A stretch of 64,000 nucleotides of DNA from Paenibacillus sp. FSL R7-0337 (GTDB lineage: Bacteria > Bacillota > Bacilli > Paenibacillales > Paenibacillaceae). A program made the position numbers and the translations under genes. Positions within the stretch are counted from its first letter, which is position 1. Each line of letters begins with the position of its first letter. Below are positions 60,179-64,000 of the stretch, one piece after another. Below the pieces are notes generated by a model. The model worked only from the letters and a program-made list of their open reading frames with translations. It searched no databases and had not been told where the DNA came from. Where the stretch lies: contig NZ_CP150218.1 of assembly GCF_037969875.1 (NCBI RefSeq), forward strand, positions 2,418,001 to 2,482,000, given 5' to 3'.

Positions 60179-60263
60179 TTGGTATTTAGAAAGAGCGATT
60201 GCTCATTTTGAAACATCTGACGAGAATTTACATTCTCTAATTTGGATCTCGCCGAAGCGATCT

Positions 60264-60300
60264 CCAGGTACTCACTCGTTGTTCAGTTTTCAAAGATCAA
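60264..60300 (-). promoter_or_regulatory. rRNA leader: boxA-like element and pre-16S processing arm
   Basis: The minus strand reads TTGATCTTTGAAAACTGA, like the Bacillus boxA antitermination element, followed by an arm complementary to 58520-58549 beyond the 16S 3' end. Confidence 0.7.
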
Positions 60301-60343
60301 GCTCGTTGTCAGCGCCGCTTACCGCGTCACCAGCAACTTTTAT

Positions 60344-60372
60344 AATATAACATATCCTTCTTCTGAATGCAA
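60344..60372 (-). promoter_or_regulatory. rRNA operon promoter P2
   Basis: On the minus strand TTGCAT, exactly 17 bases, TATATT, about 165 bases before 16S. Fits a sigma-A promoter. Confidence 0.7.
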
Positions 60373-60460
60373 CACTTATTTTCGATGAAGCGAAATGTGT
60401 ATTCATGAGAGCAACATGTCCAATCTTCTTGCAAGGCACCCGCCTTGCGACTGGATATAT

Positions 60461-60489
60461 AATATATCATGATATGTACCTGCTAACAA
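60461..60489 (-). promoter_or_regulatory. rRNA operon promoter P1
   Basis: On the minus strand TTGTTA, exactly 17 bases, TATATT, 117 bases upstream of P2. Between them lies a GCAAGGC/GCCTTGC inverted repeat (60431-60448). Tandem promoters are usual for rRNA operons. Confidence 0.7.
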
Positions 60490-60576
60490 CCCTTAATTTT
60501 ATACCATTTTTAAGATAGTACTATGGCCTTTCATAGATATCCTATACAAGCCTCTGTACCTGCATAACATTGCCCG

Positions 60577-60618
60577 AAAAGCACATGCCGGCCCTCATCT
60601 AGCAGGACCTGCATGTGC
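60577..60618 (-). terminator. Terminator after the SafA-like gene
   Basis: GCACATGC pairs with GCATGTGC around a long, partly paired loop, followed by TTTTC on the minus strand. It insulates the rRNA promoters from the upstream coat-protein gene. Confidence 0.6.
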
Positions 60619-60642
60619 CACTCTCTCTTAGGGACTCTTCTC

Positions 60643-62187
60643 TTAATTCGGAATCCAAGGAGTCTGATTCTTTTTAGCTGTACTAGAACGTCCGCTAGAG
60701 TTCGAACGCGGCTTGGCGTGGGCTTTATCCTTGGCGGCAGAACCCTGGCTGGAGGTTTTCGCTTTTGCCGCTGCCGGTTTCGACTTCCCTGGTTTTGTAT
60801 CCTTTGCTGCTGTGACTTCAGTGCGCCCCTTATCCGGTAACTCCTCCGCTTCCTCTACTACAGGCTCAGGAATCTGAATCTCAGGTACGCGGTTGTGAGC
60901 GAAGTTCTCCATGCCCGGATAAGCAGGATATGGTGGAATGTTAGATACCATAGGCGGTTCATACATCGGTGACACTGCGTTAGGCATGGCATTCATTCCT
61001 CCGGCATAAGGAGAAACCATCCCCATCTGCGGCATGCCATACACCGGATACCCGTTATACATCGGCTGCTCATAAGGATAGGGCTGAATCGACATTGCGC
61101 CGCATCCGCAGGATGGCCATGGAAGATTGACCTGTTCGCTCTGGTACTGCGGAGCAAACGCAGCATTGTCACTGAAAGGGCTGACTGCAGACATATTCAC
61201 ATTGTTATAATCCGGTGCTGCATTAGGATACCATGCTTCGGGATATTGTCCAGGCGGACAAGGATTAACCGGTTGAGCATAGAACGGCGGGCAATCCGGC
61301 ATAAACGCTGCGGGCTGAGCATAACTCGGAGCGTTATTCATGTTATTCATGTTGTTCATATTGTTCATATCCATATTGGCCATTGGCTCATATATCGGAT
61401 ACACGGGTGCATAATTCATGAAATACGGATTCTCGCTGAGGCCGGGATAGCCATCGGTCTTTCCCCATGGCGAGGTTTTACCCTCATCCCAGGCGGCAGG
61501 CTGGACCTCTGTCTTATTATGATGCACTTCTTTGGTTTTCTCTTCCTGCGCGGGAACAGAGATTTGCACATACAAACTTTGTTTCTCATGGACGACTTCC
61601 TGAACCGGCTTGACTTCCGGCATTTTATTAGGTGCAGGGTTAGGTGCAGGAACCGCCAACGGGATAGGGACTGCTTCTGCAGCAGGTGCAGGAGCTGGCG
61701 CAGGAGCCGGCTTTTCGATAACACCGGTGTAGGTTTTACCGCCAATCGCCGTTTTATCGACCACTGCCGGAGCGGTTGACTGAGCCTGAATCGGGGTCGT
61801 ATTAGCTTTTACCGGATCGATGGATTGGGCCTGGATCGGAGAAGTACTGACTTTCTTAGGGATATTCACGACTTCACCCGTCATCAGTGCATTAGGGTTC
61901 TTAAGCTGCGGGTTGGCATCAATCATATCCTTGAGTGTAACTCCCCAAGCTTTGGAGAGCTTCCATAAAGTATCGCCTTGCTTGACTGTATGCTTATAGT
62001 AGATATCGTTGTTGTCCGGAACAGGCAGAGCTACGGGCGCAGCCGGGATCTTAACCTTGTCTCCAACCGCAAGCACATCTGGATTGGTGATTTGCGGATT
62101 GGCCTCGATTATTTTTTGCAGCGGCACTCCATACTTCTGTGATAACGCAAACAGCGAATCACCTTGCTTAACAATGTGTATTTTCAC
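60643..62187 (-). CDS. safA: SafA-like spore morphogenetic LysM protein
   Basis: 514 residues. Two LysM domains (about 2-46, IVKQGDSLFALSQKYGVPLQKIIEANPQI; and 64-109, HTVKQGDTLWKLSKAWGVTLKDMIDANPQL) bind peptidoglycan. A Pro/Ala/Gln-rich stretch follows, then a Met/Asn run at about 273-286, a long Pro/Tyr/Asn-rich region with a WPSCGCG cysteine cluster, and a Lys/Ser/Ala-rich tail. No signal peptide. In B. subtilis SafA has one N-terminal LysM and organises the inner coat from the mother cell. The double LysM fits SafA or a related coat protein. Downstream of pheA and ilvE; low-complexity regions are prone to length change. Confidence 0.75.
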   Translation of the reverse strand: MKIHIVKQGDSLFALSQKYGVPLQKIIEANPQITNPDVLAVGDKVKIPAAPVALPVPDNNDIYYKHTVKQGDTLWKLSKAWGVTLKDMIDANPQLKNPNALMTGEVVNIPKKVSTSPIQAQSIDPVKANTTPIQAQSTAPAVVDKTAIGGKTYTGVIEKPAPAPAPAPAAEAVPIPLAVPAPNPAPNKMPEVKPVQEVVHEKQSLYVQISVPAQEEKTKEVHHNKTEVQPAAWDEGKTSPWGKTDGYPGLSENPYFMNYAPVYPIYEPMANMDMNNMNNMNNMNNAPSYAQPAAFMPDCPPFYAQPVNPCPPGQYPEAWYPNAAPDYNNVNMSAVSPFSDNAAFAPQYQSEQVNLPWPSCGCGAMSIQPYPYEQPMYNGYPVYGMPQMGMVSPYAGGMNAMPNAVSPMYEPPMVSNIPPYPAYPGMENFAHNRVPEIQIPEPVVEEAEELPDKGRTEVTAAKDTKPGKSKPAAAKAKTSSQGSAAKDKAHAKPRSNSSGRSSTAKKNQTPWIPN

Positions 62188-62334
62188 GCAGCATTTACCT
62201 CCTAAAAGTATCTATTGATCGGCACTGCACCCCGGTTCAGGGATGATAGCCCTCCAGATTCGGTAGTTGCGGTACAGCCGCCTCCTTCGTTACTACATCT
62301 TATGCAGCCCATGGGCGAATGACATCCCTATATG

Positions 62335-62377
62335 CAAAAAAAATCCTTCCATGCTTGGCATGAAAGGATTTTTCTCT
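62335..62377 (-). terminator. Terminator after ilvE
   Basis: AAATCCTT and AAGGATTT enclose CATG arms around a small loop. On the minus strand a run of eight Ts follows. It separates ilvE from the SafA-like gene. Confidence 0.88.
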
Positions 62378-62401
62378 GTTCGCTCCTACGAAACTAATGT
62401 A

Positions 62402-63283
62402 CTATTCCCAAACCTTATAGCCGTCTTTATCAACCACATTGCGGAATTCTTCCAGCAATTGCAGGGTAATCGGTCCGGCCTGACCGGAACCAATGACTCT
62501 GCCGTCGATCTCACGGGCAGCAATAACTTCAGCCGCTGTTCCGGTGAAGAAAACTTCATCGGCAATATAGACATCATGCATGGTGAACGGCTCTTCCTTA
62601 AGCGGCAATCCCAGCTTCTCACACAGCTCAATGATCGCCAGACGGGTGATTCCCTCCAGGGCACCCAGGTAACAAGGCGGTGTATAGACTACCCCTCTTT
62701 TGATAATGAAGATATTATCGCCGGAGCCTTCGGTTACATAACCCTGGGCGTTCATCATGATCGCTTCATCGGCTTCCGCCAGATTCGACTGAATCTTCAC
62801 CAGAATATTGTTCAAATAGTTCAACGATTTGATCTTCGGATTCAGGGCATCCGGGAGATTGCGGCGCTGGGAGACCGAAACGGCACGAAGTCCGTTCATA
62901 TAAGCCTCCTCCGGGTAGATGGCTAACTGCTCAACAATGATGATTACACTTGCTTTGGGACAACGGCGCGGATCAAGACCCAGGTTGCCGGGACCGCGTG
63001 ATACGATCAGCCGGATGTACCCGTCCCGCATTTCGTTCAGGCGGATCGTCTCGGCCATAGCCTCCAGCATCTCATCATAGGCCAGCGGAATGTCCAGCAT
63101 AATCGACTTCGCCGAATCATACAGCCTGTCCAGATGCTCCTTGCACTTGAAGATGTTACCGTTATAAATACGGATACCTTCAAAGATTCCGTCTCCATAT
63201 AAAAAACCGTGATCGAATACGGACACCATTGCCTTGTCCTTCGTTACATGTTGTCCATCCAGATAGATCCATTGCTCAGCCAT
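62402..63283 (-). CDS. ilvE: Branched-chain amino acid aminotransferase
   Basis: 293-residue class IV PLP-dependent aminotransferase catalysing the last step of valine, leucine and isoleucine synthesis. DHGFLYGDGIFEGIR near 27, the PLP lysine in NPKIKSLNYLNN near 155, and EGSGDNIFIIKRG and LEGITRLAIIELC near 190-220 are all typical. The start is ATG 63283 with GGAGGTG upstream; the open frame extends 34 codons more into pheA but without support. D-amino acid transaminases share the fold and cannot be fully excluded. Four bases separate it from pheA. Confidence 0.92.
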   Translation of the reverse strand: MAEQWIYLDGQHVTKDKAMVSVFDHGFLYGDGIFEGIRIYNGNIFKCKEHLDRLYDSAKSIMLDIPLAYDEMLEAMAETIRLNEMRDGYIRLIVSRGPGNLGLDPRRCPKASVIIIVEQLAIYPEEAYMNGLRAVSVSQRRNLPDALNPKIKSLNYLNNILVKIQSNLAEADEAIMMNAQGYVTEGSGDNIFIIKRGVVYTPPCYLGALEGITRLAIIELCEKLGLPLKEEPFTMHDVYIADEVFFTGTAAEVIAAREIDGRVIGSGQAGPITLQLLEEFRNVVDKDGYKVWE

Positions 63284-63287
63284 GAAC

Positions 63288-64000
63288 TTACTGCACCTCC
63301 GCTTTCTCTTCCTCATAGGTGTATGTGGGATAGGACCCCAGAATCCGTACCTGACAGCCCAAGGCTTTGATCTCTTCAATCGCACCCGGGAGGAGTACCG
63401 ATTCTATCGGTTCCAGCACATCAATATAGAAATAATAAGTACCCAGCTTCTTCTTCGTCGGCCGTGATTCAATACGGGACAAGTTCAGCTTACGCCAGGC
63501 AAAAGCAGCCAACACCTGATGCAGTGCACCAGGGAAATCCTCGGGCAGCGTAACAAGAATACTCGTCTTGTCTCCACTGCTCTTCTGTGGAAGCTCCAGT
63601 TGCTGCGGGCCCACCAGGACAAACCGCGTGTAATTGTTATTATGATCTGTAATCTGGCGTTCCACAACCTCCAGCCCGTGTGTAGCAGCTCCGAGCGCCG
63701 TACCGATAGCAGCCCAGCCTTTGCCGGGATTGCCTTTTACAATCTCCACCGCTTCAGAGGTGCTTCCCACAGACTCCAGCTCAGCCCAGGGCATAGCCTT
63801 ACGGATGAACTGCGTGCATTGCGCCATAGCCACCGGATGGGACAAGATTTTGACAATCTTCGTATAATCCTTGTCCCCGTTCTCCTTCGTGAATTCCTGC
63901 GGACAGCTGATCAGATTCTGTATCGACGGAAAAATCCACTCCGCCTGCATTGGCAGGTTCACTTCATTAATGAGCCAGTCGATATGCAGGCTGACCGAGC
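63288..64000 (-). CDS. pheA: Prephenate dehydratase, 5' end outside the window
   Basis: Converts prephenate to phenylpyruvate in phenylalanine synthesis. The frame is open to the window edge (SVSLHIDWLINEVNLP upstream of the first Met), so the N-terminal part is missing. The visible part has the catalytic-domain end (AAIGTALGAATHGLEVVERQITDHNNNYTRFVLVG) and the regulatory ACT domain (TSILVTLPEDFPGALHQVLAAFAWRKLNLSRIESRP), where phenylalanine binds. The order pheA-ilvE on one strand suggests cotranscription. Confidence 0.94.
   Translation of the reverse strand, partial: SVSLHIDWLINEVNLPMQAEWIFPSIQNLISCPQEFTKENGDKDYTKIVKILSHPVAMAQCTQFIRKAMPWAELESVGSTSEAVEIVKGNPGKGWAAIGTALGAATHGLEVVERQITDHNNNYTRFVLVGPQQLELPQKSSGDKTSILVTLPEDFPGALHQVLAAFAWRKLNLSRIESRPTKKKLGTYYFYIDVLEPIESVLLPGAIEEIKALGCQVRILGSYPTYTYEEEKAEVQ

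Noticed and set aside
63284..63385. 34-codon N-terminal extension of the aminotransferase
   Set aside because: It lies within pheA and lacks a ribosome site, while ATG 63283 has GGAGGTG.

Overview
The window looks like a chromosomal segment of a spore-forming Firmicute of the Paenibacillus type. It has moderate GC, AGGAGG-type ribosome binding sites with frequent TTG/GTG starts, sporulation genes (spoVB, bofC, a SpoIID-domain protein, a SafA-like LysM protein), and the Bacillus-like gene order recJ-apt / secDF-comN-spoVB-DUF421-yrzE / yajC-tgt-queA / ruvB-ruvA / bofC. The genus is inferred from gene content and family resemblance; no database search was possible.

Layout. 0-1.7 kb: uracil permease behind a leader with an attenuator-like hairpin. 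1.9-8.1 kb (minus): apt, recJ, a cation efflux protein, secF, secD, then comN. 8.8-12.7 kb: spoVB (+), DUF421 protein (-), YrzE-like and PAP2 membrane proteins (+). 12.9-19.8 kb (minus): ruvC-ruvA-ruvB-SpoIID protein-queA-tgt-yajC. 20.0-22.0 kb: a 51-bp minisatellite cut by a 1,392-bp IS3-family element whose 4-bp target duplication is still readable. 22-25.5 kb: bofC, a lipoprotein serpin, fabV. 25.8-28.9 kb: an ABC-2 exporter with a regulator joining a Walker-A-less ABC domain to LytTR. 29-32 kb: GH88 hydrolase, MBL-fold hydrolase, an internally deleted methyltransferase. 32.3-36.7 kb: a complete BceRS-BceAB-like peptide sensing and detoxification module. 36.8-51.6 kb: a carbohydrate locus with a 1.25-kaa secreted beta-helix protein, an LplA/YtcQ-type binding protein, two permeases, three AraC-type regulators, an SGNH hydrolase and a glycoside hydrolase. 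51.6-53.6 kb: remnants of a VOC gene and a LysR gene beside an intact D-2-hydroxyacid dehydrogenase. 53.6-60.6 kb (minus): an rRNA operon with a seven-tRNA cluster downstream and a frameshifted TmrB-like gene between 5S and the tRNAs. 60.6-64 kb (minus): SafA-like protein, ilvE-type aminotransferase and the 3' part of pheA.

How the genes work together. The left third is conserved housekeeping: purine/pyrimidine salvage, recombination repair, Sec export, queuosine modification and spore formation. The middle is accessory: envelope-stress transport, carbohydrate uptake and secreted enzymes, each with its own regulator. The most unusual structures are the IS-split minisatellite, a 105-bp dispersed repeat placed just before two convergent-gene terminators, the ABC-like/LytTR fusion, and several genes caught during decay.
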